Part shown: positions 7,468 to 13,763 of the stretch, piece after piece
How positions within the stretch are numbered: position 1 is the stretch's first letter
Layout: every line of letters begins with the position of its first letter
IMG/VR virus record: IMGVR_UViG_3300004192_000006
Location: 1-25,929 of that record
Source of the DNA: a virus
Reading direction: 5' to 3' (one strand)
DNA: 25,929 bases
Notes under the pieces: model-generated
What the model was told of the DNA's origin: nothing
The model's database searches: none
Seen by the model: only the letters and a program-made list of their open reading frames with translations
Translations under genes and position numbers: made by a program

Positions 7468-7875
7468 TTACAAATCAAAAATATCTGAATTATTTTTTGG
7501 TGCGGGCTCTTTAGCGCATATTAATTCAATAGCTCGCTCAGTCATATTAAATTGTACAGCTACAACTGGCTTTTTGATGCCAGAATTAATTAATTTGCGG
7601 ATTTCGGCATTACGAATGGCGCGTAAAACCTGAATGCAGCGTGGTGGCTTTAAGATATTGCCCTGATAGATAGTGCATAGCTTTTTAGCCATATCCATGC
7701 CAATCGCTCTAACCAGCTGATGTTTTTCGGTTAACTTATCAGGGCCTGGAACACTTACCTGCAGTCCGCCCAAATTCCAGCAGACTGCATAAGCAATATC
7801 CTCGCCGCAGTTACGGGCGATATCTTTATATTGCGGCGGTAACAACTCGCGGTATTGATTAAGCTGGTTTTCCAT
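7468..7875 (-). CDS. mor: Mor-family transcription activator
   Basis: A 135-residue protein of the Mor/C activator family, which switches Mu-like phages from early to middle/late transcription as a dimer contacting RNA polymerase. Family features are the N-terminal dimerisation part, with the AYAVCWNLGGLQVSVPG segment near residues 29-45, and the C-terminal helix-turn-helix (RNAEIRKLINSGIKKPVVAVQFNMTERAIELI-type pattern, about 87-120). It is the last gene of the early operon and overlaps the gp16-like gene by 17 nt. It lies directly before the dyad promoter at 7407-7422, its likely target. No second C-like gene is seen, so it may control all late genes. Confidence 0.9.
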   Translation of the reverse strand: MENQLNQYRELLPPQYKDIARNCGEDIAYAVCWNLGGLQVSVPGPDKLTEKHQLVRAIGMDMAKKLCTIYQGNILKPPRCIQVLRAIRNAEIRKLINSGIKKPVVAVQFNMTERAIELICAKEPAPKNNSDIFDL

Positions 7876-8326
7876 TCAGAACTCGCTGTTGCCATTTTTT
7901 TAAAGATTCAATTAACTTGCTGGCTTGCTCAGATGACAGCCACTCTGGCGAATCCAGACCGGTTACTCGTTTAATGTAAGCCTGCAAAGAATCTTGGGAC
8001 GGATTGCGCACAATGCCTTGGCCATGCATCTCTTGCCACAAGGCCATGATTTTAAGCATCTGCTTATCATCATTAACTATAGTTTTAGAGGACTTAGCCT
8101 TCTTAACTTTAAAACCGGATGCCTTCATTTTTTCAACGGCTTGGGCTAACTGGGTAATGCTTAAAGTAGAAGCGCTGTATTTGCCATCTTTTAACGTTGC
8201 GCCTTGCATGGGCAGCCAGATGCCATAGTAAAACTCATCATCCCAGCCTAATTGGCTTTTACCAATAGCTAAAAATTGATAATATTTTTTTCGGTTATCG
8301 GTTTGGGTATACCTGGTATTAGTCAT
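7859..8326 (-). CDS. Mu gp16 family protein (DUF1018)
   Basis: The start at 8326 (MTNTRYTQ...) is preferred over an ATG 18 nt upstream because AGGA lies 8 nt before it. The protein is 155 residues. It matches the gp16/DUF1018 family: KKYYQFLAIGKSQLGWDDEFY at the N-terminus, the MKASGFK segment in the middle, and LWQEMHGQGIVRNPS...AYIKRVTGLDSPEWLSSEQASKLIESLKKW-type helices at the end. The family is nearly always next to mor in Mu-like phages. Its biochemical role is unknown, though its helical C-terminus resembles a DNA-binding or regulatory module. The start overlaps the upstream 53-aa gene by 8 nt. Confidence 0.88.
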   Translation of the reverse strand: MTNTRYTQTDNRKKYYQFLAIGKSQLGWDDEFYYGIWLPMQGATLKDGKYSASTLSITQLAQAVEKMKASGFKVKKAKSSKTIVNDDKQMLKIMALWQEMHGQGIVRNPSQDSLQAYIKRVTGLDSPEWLSSEQASKLIESLKKWQQRVLNGKPA

Positions 8327-8480
8327 GATCACTTTCCTTTGCATCGCTTTTTTTATTTGGTAAGGTCTTGGCTAATTGCTTTTTCATTTTGTTAGATTTC
8401 CGCTTAGCTTCTAAGAAGCAAATAGCAGCATGTTCGCTATGTAATTGTTCGCGCTGCATGACTTTTAGTAAATCAGGCAT
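8319..8480 (-). CDS. Small basic early protein (53 aa)
   Basis: The ORF reads MPDLLKVMQREQLHSEHAAI through to a lysine-rich tail. It overlaps the upstream gene by 8 nt (ATGCCTGA) and the downstream gp16-like gene by 8 nt (ATGACTAA), the same spacing used elsewhere in this operon. It is a helical, basic (KRKSNKMKKQL) protein with no recognised family. The coupled overlaps make it a likely real gene. Confidence 0.66.
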   Translation of the reverse strand: MPDLLKVMQREQLHSEHAAICFLEAKRKSNKMKKQLAKTLPNKKSDAKESDHD

Positions 8481-8643
8481 TATTAACCCCTGCATCGCGT
8501 AATTCTTGGGCTACCCGCTGAGATTCGCAAACTAAGTACTCTTCAATATCATCAGGGTGCATGCCTCTGTTTAAAAGAACTTCACCAAGATCATCAAACA
8601 AAATTTGAATGTCTAAATCATCCATTTTTAATAAATCAGCCAT
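8473..8643 (-). CDS. Small acidic early protein (56 aa)
   Basis: The start at 8643 (MADLLKMDD) is preferred over a GTG 12 nt upstream because GAGGA lies 6 nt before it. The resulting 8-nt overlap with the upstream gene (ATGGCTGA) matches the operon pattern. The protein is acidic and helical (DLDIQILFDDLGEVLLNRG, DDIEEYLVCESQRVAQEL). No family is recognised. It sits in a row of small coupled genes between the zinc-finger protein and gp16. Confidence 0.66.
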   Translation of the reverse strand: MADLLKMDDLDIQILFDDLGEVLLNRGMHPDDIEEYLVCESQRVAQELRDAGVNNA

Positions 8644-9196
8644 TATTATCCTCACTTAGTTTTTTAGGTATGGTTGCAGGTCGCCAGCCTTCAGGTGGCT
8701 TGTTTTTAGCTTTAACCTGCTCCACTGCTTGCTGCATGCCAGTTTGCAAGCCTGAGTGACCTCGATTCCGCTTGCTTTCTTCCAACTTGGATTCTGCTAT
8801 GGCCATGCTCTTTTCAACACGCCCGATCATGATAGATAACAAGTAGCCATTGGATGTAAGCGGTAATACTAAAGTTGATGGCCGATTGGCTACCAGCTTA
8901 AGCATTTCCGCTTCCCATATTTGTGGCGGCATAGCGTGTGTTATGCCATTTCTAGTTACGGTACCGGATTTAATCATTGGCATAATTTCTTGTGTTAATG
9001 ACAACCGGCGAGACCAGCGCAATGATTGGCTCTTGGGTTTAAACAATTCCAAGTACCGCAGCAAAGCGCCGATCATGCTGGGATGCAAGCCAACAATTAA
9101 CCCCGTCCAATCATTACCAGCTTGCAGTTCCATGGCCTGGATGATGTCAATATCTTTGCTACAGTAGGGGCATGAGATTGTGCAGTTATTACTCAT
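8636..9196 (-). CDS. Conserved-type early phage protein with N-terminal Cys motif
   Basis: A 186-residue protein beginning with Cys5, Cys9 and Cys12 (CTISCPYCSKD), a half zinc-ribbon look without a clear second pair. It is followed by a helical domain with LLRYLELFKPKSQSLRWSRRL, which looks like the winged-helix or primosomal-type early proteins found in many temperate phages. The C-terminus is basic and low in complexity. The start overlaps the previous gene's stop by one base (TGATG). Role in early replication or regulation is a guess from position. Confidence 0.66.
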   Translation of the reverse strand: MSNNCTISCPYCSKDIDIIQAMELQAGNDWTGLIVGLHPSMIGALLRYLELFKPKSQSLRWSRRLSLTQEIMPMIKSGTVTRNGITHAMPPQIWEAEMLKLVANRPSTLVLPLTSNGYLLSIMIGRVEKSMAIAESKLEESKRNRGHSGLQTGMQQAVEQVKAKNKPPEGWRPATIPKKLSEDNNG

Positions 9197-9408
9197 CAGA
9201 TAATAAAAGGCACTTCGCGGATAACATAAAATGGGTAAACGCCTAAAGGAGACTCAAACTTAAGGGTTTCATCAATGTTTGACTCGACTTTATTCCAATT
9301 CCTCGGCGGCACTATGCTCATCAATTTATTTAAGTGATGGCTAAAGGCTAATGCAATAGCTGATGAATTAGCCCCTGTAACAACATTCAACGCATACAAC
9401 TTATTCAT
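9196..9408 (-). CDS. Small early protein sharing a domain with the AlpA-like gene upstream
   Basis: A 70-residue ORF, unrecognised as a family. Its central pattern (SSAIALAFSHHLNKLMSIVPPRNW...YPFYVIREVPF) aligns with the N-terminal 60 residues of the upstream gene (SSLEFIAYSYSMEILKGLV...FPIYRICRVKF). In both, a helix is followed by a Trp and a closing beta strand ending in RxVxF. It therefore looks like a stand-alone copy of that domain. It sits 17 nt downstream of that gene and overlaps the next by one base. Confidence 0.62.
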   Translation of the reverse strand: MNKLYALNVVTGANSSAIALAFSHHLNKLMSIVPPRNWNKVESNIDETLKFESPLGVYPFYVIREVPFII

Positions 9409-9425
9409 ACCTTATTCTCCAATTG

Positions 9426-9884
9426 CTAATAATCACGGCCTTTTTTATCTAACCAATCATTGATTTCTTCTGCTTTCCAGATAGTTACTTTTTCAGATAG
9501 CTTAACTGGAGCCGGAAATTTACCCTCTTTTGCCCATCGCCAAATCGAGTTTTTTGAAACACCTAAGTGCAGAGATAATTCGGTAACTCTTAAATTTGCA
9601 CCATTCTTTAAACGTTGAGCAGTACTTTGATCGTTTTTAGAAAGTAATTGCTGGTTTTTAAAATCAGCTTTTTTAATGATAGATTTGTCATTAGCAAATT
9701 TGACTCGGCATATGCGATAAATTGGAAAATTATCTAAATTTGTATTGATAATACTTTCACTACTGGCTGATGTTTCCCAATCAGTTTGATTCACTAATCC
9801 TTTTAAAATTTCCATTGAATAGCTATATGCGATAAATTCTAATGAACTTAAATTAAAAGATTTAGTTAATATAAAGGCCTTCAT
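9426..9884 (-). CDS. AlpA/excisionase-like DNA-binding protein with N-terminal extra domain
   Basis: A 152-residue protein. Residues about 98-147 form an AlpA/MerR-type winged helix: LRVTELSLHLGVSKNSIWRW, then EGKFPAPVKLSEKVTIWKAEEINDWL. The KFPAPVKLS wing and W-x-x-x-E-I-x-x-W are typical of AlpA. The N-terminal ~62 residues match the small protein encoded downstream, so this is a fusion of that domain to a DNA-binding module. It probably binds DNA as an early regulator. It overlaps the TraR-like gene by 4 nt. Confidence 0.74.
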   Translation of the reverse strand: MKAFILTKSFNLSSLEFIAYSYSMEILKGLVNQTDWETSASSESIINTNLDNFPIYRICRVKFANDKSIIKKADFKNQQLLSKNDQSTAQRLKNGANLRVTELSLHLGVSKNSIWRWAKEGKFPAPVKLSEKVTIWKAEEINDWLDKKGRDY

Positions 9885-10075
9885 ATCTTATTCTCCAAAG
9901 CCCAATCATCACGGCATTGAGCGTCACACCAACGCCGCCCAGGGTCGCTCATCGGCTCTTCGCAATATAAACAAAAGCCGGTAAATTCTGCTAAAACCTC
10001 ATCCTTGTGTGCATGCTCCAGGTTGTCTTGCAAAATGACCGCCATGCTGCGGTCTGCTCTATCTGCATCATCCAT
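9881..10075 (-). CDS. TraR/DksA-like short zinc-finger protein
   Basis: A 64-residue protein with an acidic DxADxAD-type N-terminal helix (DDADRADRSMAVILQDNL) and a C4 cluster, Cys35, Cys38, Cys50 and Cys54, in CLYCEEPMSDPGRRWCDAQC. This matches the short TraR-like proteins of phages and plasmids, which bind the RNA polymerase secondary channel and mimic DksA-ppGpp. The spacing (C-x2-C-x11-C-x3-C) is shorter than in DksA. It overlaps the AlpA-like gene by 4 nt. A likely role is shifting host polymerase activity during lytic growth; this is inferred from the family. Confidence 0.72.
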   Translation of the reverse strand: MDDADRADRSMAVILQDNLEHAHKDEVLAEFTGFCLYCEEPMSDPGRRWCDAQCRDDWALENKI

Positions 10076-10076
10076 A

Positions 10077-10754
10077 CTAAACAGCCGCTAAATCGAGTGG
10101 TACGCATTCATACTTATCACCGGTCTTTTTTTCATAAAAACGGAAATAGTATTTTGACGATACAGGCCGTAGGGATTCATGCAGGGCTTTCATGGCATTT
10201 TCCCAATCAGGATCATCAATCTTTATCTGCATAAGCGAGTAGATGCGGCCAATATTGATATTGCCTTGCTTATCCGTCTGAAAAGCATGCTCAACTAACG
10301 TGCGTATTTCGTAACGGCTACCAGCGGCCCACTTGTGTATGCAGTTATCAACCTGGACTTTGGCTGCAACCAAGCCTTCATCAAATGACTTAGTCACCGA
10401 AAAGGCTTTAACCAGTTTACGTCGGCCATCAAATGATGAGACTGTTACCCCGCCTTTATTGCCCCCTACGGTAATCTCATAACGTTCAGCAGCGAGTGAT
10501 ACAAAAGCGTCCAGATCTTCATTCAGTTTTTTCTTAAACTTAATTAGTTCATCACGCTGCGTGATAACTTTGGCAAAAATTTCATTCACAAAATCATCGC
10601 GGAAAATATCAGCATCTTTAACAGCTTCAAGCGGTACAAAGTGCCCCACAGCATTCTTTTTATAGACTGCTGTACCCTGGCTAAGCAGCTGCTTAACCTC
10701 TGTATTTGTTTGGATAAATTGGCCGGACATATCGGCTATGTAAATATTTTTCAT
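10077..10754 (-). CDS. DUF3164 early protein
   Basis: A 225-residue protein of the DUF3164 family, common in the early region of Mu-like phages. Visible family features are the N-terminal Gln/Val-rich segment, then FVNEIFAKVITQRDELIKFK (about 55-74), GGNKGGVTVSSFDGRRKL (about 97-114) and the C-terminal GRIYSLMQIKIDDPDWENAM...YYFRFYEK. Function is unknown; predicted alpha/beta and cytosolic. It starts the block of coupled small genes leading to mor and lies 2 nt upstream of the TraR-like gene. Confidence 0.85.
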   Translation of the reverse strand: MKNIYIADMSGQFIQTNTEVKQLLSQGTAVYKKNAVGHFVPLEAVKDADIFRDDFVNEIFAKVITQRDELIKFKKKLNEDLDAFVSLAAERYEITVGGNKGGVTVSSFDGRRKLVKAFSVTKSFDEGLVAAKVQVDNCIHKWAAGSRYEIRTLVEHAFQTDKQGNINIGRIYSLMQIKIDDPDWENAMKALHESLRPVSSKYYFRFYEKKTGDKYECVPLDLAAV

Positions 10755-10763
10755 CGTATTCTC

Positions 10764-10961
10764 TTAAAATTTCAAAAAGTTAGAATCAGGCAGTTCCGGC
10801 GTTTTAACAGGCATCCAAAATTTAATGTATTGCCAGTACACGTCTTGAGTGCAATTAAGTAGCGCTATCTGACCGTAGTTATTGCAAATCCAAAACCATA
10901 ACGGTTTGGAATCTTTCATTTCATCCGGCTCTTGGCCGTTTATTTCTATCCAGTTATTCAT
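10764..10961 (-). CDS. DUF551-like small protein, copy 2 of a tandem pair
   Basis: A 65-residue protein beginning NNWIEINGQEPDEMKDSKPLW with FWMPVKTPELP near the end. It is the sister of the gene just upstream: both have W-I-x-x-N-G-x-E-P at the N-terminus, a central hydrophobic strand with a Gly turn, and WMP plus P at the end. The pattern resembles phage DUF551 proteins (WIS...P...HWMP). The start shares one base with the sister's stop (TGATG). Function is unknown. Confidence 0.72.
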   Translation of the reverse strand: MNNWIEINGQEPDEMKDSKPLWFWICNNYGQIALLNCTQDVYWQYIKFWMPVKTPELPDSNFLKF

Positions 10962-11164
10962 CAGGGTTTATTACCGTTTTTAAACGCCACTGGCCGGTTA
11001 GGGGTTTCAATATCAGCAGGCATCCAGTAGGGAAAACACGCCCAAGTAAAACAGCCATAGGCTTCAGTTAAGCTAACGTCTCCACGGGTATCACATAGCC
11101 AGATATAATCGTTATCTTCAAAGTCTTCTGGCTCTACCCCGTTAGTTGCTATCCACTTATCCAT
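10961..11164 (-). CDS. DUF551-like small protein, copy 1 of a tandem pair
   Basis: The start at 11164 (MDKWIATNG) is preferred over an ATG 33 nt upstream because GAGG lies 7 nt before it and the 8-nt overlap with the upstream gene (ATGGATAA) fits the operon style. The 67-residue protein has WIATNGVEPEDF, WLCDTRGDV and FPYWMPADIETP. It is about 40 percent alike by eye to the next gene, a tandem duplication that has diverged. DUF551-like; role unknown. Confidence 0.72.
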   Translation of the reverse strand: MDKWIATNGVEPEDFEDNDYIWLCDTRGDVSLTEAYGCFTWACFPYWMPADIETPNRPVAFKNGNKP

Positions 11165-11471
11165 TAACCACCTCGCTTTTAATATCTGACCAATCAATCA
11201 CTCGACTGGGAATGCGTTTTCTCCAGGTCACTTTCACACCACAATGCACTGCTGCAAAGGTAACAAAGCGCTCATGGTGCTCAATAACTTGACCAGTCCA
11301 ATAGGATGGAAATTGATTAACTGCCGAATCACCCAGTACATGAATGGTTGGGGTTTTACCCAGACTGATAGTGGTAGGTGTAATGCCCAGCTCCAACAAA
11401 TCTAATACAGCCATCTTGATCAGTTCCATGTGTTGAGCGGCTTTTTTTACGTGGTTATTATCTGGTCTCAT
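11157..11471 (-). CDS. Hypothetical early phage protein (104 aa)
   Basis: A 104-residue ORF not recognised as a family. It has an N-terminal helix (AQHMELIKMAVLDLLELGI), then TPTIHVLGDSA, a W-rich beta stretch and WRKRIPSRVIDW. The KTPTIHVLGD string nearly repeats the C-terminal KTTTVHVLGD of the upstream protein. It sits between a helix-turn-helix gene and the DUF551-like pair in the same operon. Composition and coupling look like a real gene. Confidence 0.68.
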   Translation of the reverse strand: MRPDNNHVKKAAQHMELIKMAVLDLLELGITPTTISLGKTPTIHVLGDSAVNQFPSYWTGQVIEHHERFVTFAAVHCGVKVTWRKRIPSRVIDWSDIKSEVVNG

Positions 11472-11472
11472 C

Positions 11473-11814
11473 TCAATCCCCTAGGACATGTACAGTGGTC
11501 GTTTTTTTGGTTGAAACAGCTGCTGGTCTTTGAAATTTTCCAGTTATAAATTGCATGGCTGCTGTATTATCAAAGCCTTTAACCTCGGTTATTTTTTCCA
11601 CCTTTTTTGATGTGCACTGGGTTATATAACTTTCAATCTGCTGCTTATTCCAAAAGTGCATGTTTACAGTGCCAGAGCCTGCTTTAACTCTAAGGGTTGA
11701 GTGCTCTATCGGAAATCGGCTATCAGACCTGCGGCGTTGATAAACAGAGGCTATGTTTTTGTAGCCCAGCATGGCTGCAATCTGCCTGCAGTTAACTAAT
11801 TCAACCTGACTCAT
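11473..11814 (-). CDS. Small DNA-binding-like early protein
   Basis: A 113-residue protein. The N-terminus VELVNCRQIAAMLGYKNIASVYQRRR is a MerR/AlpA-type helix-turn-helix, followed by FPIEHSTLRVKAGSGTVNMHFWNKQQIESYI, the wing and recognition-strand pattern of excisionase-like folds. It ends in VHVLGD. It is coupled to the 31-aa membrane protein upstream by an ATGA overlap. It is likely a regulator of early genes or a transposition accessory protein; which is not clear. Confidence 0.7.
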   Translation of the reverse strand: MSQVELVNCRQIAAMLGYKNIASVYQRRRSDSRFPIEHSTLRVKAGSGTVNMHFWNKQQIESYITQCTSKKVEKITEVKGFDNTAAMQFITGKFQRPAAVSTKKTTTVHVLGD

Positions 11815-11906
11815 AGCTCACCACCTGAGTTCTCAACAAAGTAAAAAAACATAAAGCCAGCACCAACAATAAAACCAATAATTAAACCAACTGTAAAAAT
11901 TAACAT
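11811..11906 (-). CDS. 31-aa single-pass membrane protein
   Basis: The ORF begins MLIFTVGLIIGFIVGAGFMF and ends in a short hydrophilic tail. A near-perfect ribosome site (AAGGAGG) precedes the ATG, which starts one base after the MuB-like stop. Its TGA overlaps the next ATG (ATGA). It forms one membrane helix with small-residue packing motifs (GxxxGxxxGAG). It resembles the very short DUF3789-type phage membrane peptides. Function is unknown. Confidence 0.68.
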   Translation of the reverse strand: MLIFTVGLIIGFIVGAGFMFFYFVENSGGEL

Positions 11907-13067
11907 TTACGCCTCCTTAATAAGATCGGCATTTAGACGGGGTTGGCCTAGTGATGCAGCCAGATTTAATGCGGCAGTCACTAAGTTATTTATCATCAGC
12001 GGATACATCAGGCTGATGGTTTCTTGGCTAGATTTAGTCGCTTTTGAAAAGATCAGCCTTGAGCGGATACCGTCAATCGCATCTTTATCAAAGATGGCTG
12101 CTAGCTCTGCGCCAATGCGTTTAAATTTAAATTGCAGGTAGTCTTCAATATGGTTATCTAGCGGCCTAAGCTCTACTACTTCACAGCGCTGCACCACTTC
12201 GCGCACTTCAGGGGACTTTTCACTTAAGCGCATTTTTAGTTCTGTTTGGCCGATAAGCACAATGGACAGTAGTTTTTTAAAGCCATCTTCCAGCTCAAAA
12301 AAGCGTTTTAAGTGCTTTAGGGTTTGGGTATTTAGGGCGTGGGCTTCTTCAATGATTAAGCAATGGCTAAAGCCAGCACGGCGGCTGTCTTTTAATATAC
12401 GGTGCAGCTGACGGCTTTTAGCTTCCATGCTGGCCCTTGGGGATTCGGTGGGTGCCAGGGTAGTTATAATGGCATCGGCAATAGCAGCACTTTTTAAGGT
12501 TTTTCCTTTTTTATCGTTGTCTTCCATACCCAGCACATAAGGCTGTATCAAAATGATTGGTGCGTCTTCCCGCGCAATCCGGTCTTCAAGATCTTTGCGG
12601 ATGGTAGTTTTTCCTGCACCGGACTCGCCTACAATGGCAATAAACCCGCCCAGCTTGGCTGTGGCCCAAAGGTATTCGCGCACATGGCGAATGTCATGGG
12701 TGCTAAAAACGTCTTCACTGTCATTCAGATCATTGTCGAATGGGTCCTTAAATAAACTAAAATGCCGCTTTGCAGCTGGTGACAAACTTTGTTTTCGTAG
12801 TAACATATCAATACCTTCTTGGTTAGGGGTGGTATCAGCAGCTGGCAGGCTAACTGATACGGGTTCAAACAGCGCTGCTGTTACAGCGCAGTCTTGAGCG
12901 GCTAAGGCCTTGGTAATAGCAGCAATCAAGCTGGCTTTATCAGGGCTAGTCGGCCACTGTTCATGGTTTAACAACTGAGCAATCGTGGCATTGCTTAACT
13001 CCAGCTCACGTGCCAAAAACGCTTGGCTAATTTTGTTTTTTAGCAAAAATGCTTTTAGTGCAAGCAT
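11907..13067 (-). CDS. MuB-like AAA ATPase, DNA transposition protein
   Basis: A 386-residue protein. The N-terminus (about 1-55) is a helix-turn-helix (NKISQAFLARELELSNATIAQLL) as in MuB. It is followed by an AAA+ ATPase: Walker A GESGAGKTT at 147-155 and Walker B HCLIIEEAHAL at about 235-245, with tandem Glu240-Glu241. A sensor-like VLIGQTEL follows. MuB polymerises on DNA with ATP, selects targets and activates the transposase. It is larger than Mu's 312 residues because of a linker between the two domains. It lies downstream of the transposase after three small genes rather than directly next to it, and overlaps the preceding small gene by 13 nt. Confidence 0.92.
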   Translation of the reverse strand: MLALKAFLLKNKISQAFLARELELSNATIAQLLNHEQWPTSPDKASLIAAITKALAAQDCAVTAALFEPVSVSLPAADTTPNQEGIDMLLRKQSLSPAAKRHFSLFKDPFDNDLNDSEDVFSTHDIRHVREYLWATAKLGGFIAIVGESGAGKTTIRKDLEDRIAREDAPIILIQPYVLGMEDNDKKGKTLKSAAIADAIITTLAPTESPRASMEAKSRQLHRILKDSRRAGFSHCLIIEEAHALNTQTLKHLKRFFELEDGFKKLLSIVLIGQTELKMRLSEKSPEVREVVQRCEVVELRPLDNHIEDYLQFKFKRIGAELAAIFDKDAIDGIRSRLIFSKATKSSQETISLMYPLMINNLVTAALNLAASLGQPRLNADLIKEA

Positions 13068-13270
13068 GGTTCATCAGCCGGTTTGGTTACGCGATGCACG
13101 ATGGCTACTTTTTTAGCATCTTCAAACATATCTCTTAAAAAGTGCTCAGCAAACTCAGTAATCGCATAGGCAGGGGTTACCTTTTCTTCTTCCCCAATTT
13201 TCTTTGAACTCATCCGAGTAACATTTACCCCACCGGATTCCAGGTCTTCAATAATGATGAAACATTTCAT
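13055..13270 (-). CDS. Small hypothetical early protein (71 aa)
   Basis: The start at 13270 (MKCFIIIEDLESGG) is chosen for the GGGAGAG 4 nt upstream; a longer frame reaching 13342 overlaps the real Rmf-like gene. It shows a short beta strand, then KKIGEEEKVTPAYAITEFAEHFLRDMF helices and a Lys/Val end. No family is recognised with confidence. It is often seen as a filler gene between phage transposase and B protein. The end overlaps the MuB-like start by 13 nt. Confidence 0.68.
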   Translation of the reverse strand: MKCFIIIEDLESGGVNVTRMSSKKIGEEEKVTPAYAITEFAEHFLRDMFEDAKKVAIVHRVTKPADEPCLH

Positions 13271-13271
13271 A

Positions 13272-13424
13272 TCACTCTCCCAATTCTTCAAATGCAGCAG
13301 TTTCAAAACCATCAGCCCAGTCTGTAAACTGGTCTGTCTCAAATGGATGCGGGTTATCTAGCTCCATTTTTCCATCTTGATAAGCCGTATAACCGGCTGT
13401 AAATGCTTCGTTTTCTTCATTCAT
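13272..13424 (-). CDS. Ribosome modulation factor (Rmf/CrpP)-like small protein
   Basis: A 50-residue ORF that overlaps the upstream stop as ATGA and ends one base before the next gene's ATG region. The pattern AFTAGYTAYQDGKMELDNPHPF then W-x-x-GF-x-x-A matches Rmf-type proteins: G-Y-x-A/G, a Gly, N/C-P-Y/H, then W...G-W/F. In E. coli, Rmf dimerises stationary-phase ribosomes; phage and plasmid relatives include CrpP. Here it may tune host translation during early growth, but function is inferred only. Confidence 0.7.
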   Translation of the reverse strand: MNEENEAFTAGYTAYQDGKMELDNPHPFETDQFTDWADGFETAAFEELGE

Positions 13425-13762
13425 GTCACTCTCCTAAGTTCAAGTTGTGTATAAATTTCTGTAAATCGTCCACAATGTTTACATTTACATTTGCTCTTTT
13501 TTAACTCATGCAAATCTTCCAGCGCTTTATTAGTTCTTTCATATAAATGCCTAACTCGGTGCCATTCTTCAGCCATAAATTGGATCCATCCGATGGGGTT
13601 CAGCTCAGTACCACAGTCGGCACATTTCAAGTTGGCTGCCAAATGATCTAGAATTACTTTTGAGTGCTGGCATTCATTGCTTAATTTTCTTTCAAATTTT
13701 GACTTTCTTAGAATCTCAATCTGAATGACATTGCTGCCTTCATCGGGTAATTCAATTTTCAT
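13421..13762 (-). CDS. Zinc-ribbon early phage protein
   Basis: A 113-residue protein with Cys31/His33, then Cys47-x2-Cys50 in CADCGTELNPIGW, forming a zinc ribbon, a Trp/Arg-rich helix (EEWHRVRHLYERTNKALEDL), and a second cluster Cys92, Cys94, Cys97 (KCKCKHCGRF). Similar short zinc-binding proteins occur beside transposase genes in phages. It starts one base downstream of the transposase stop. Role is unknown, possibly nucleic-acid binding. Confidence 0.72.
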   Translation of the reverse strand: MKIELPDEGSNVIQIEILRKSKFERKLSNECQHSKVILDHLAANLKCADCGTELNPIGWIQFMAEEWHRVRHLYERTNKALEDLHELKKSKCKCKHCGRFTEIYTQLELRRVT

Positions 13763-13763
13763 T

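Noticed and set aside
12553-12897. Plus-strand Ser/Arg-rich ORF opposite the MuB-like gene
   Set aside because: Composition typical of antisense frames; the minus strand has Walker A and B motifs.
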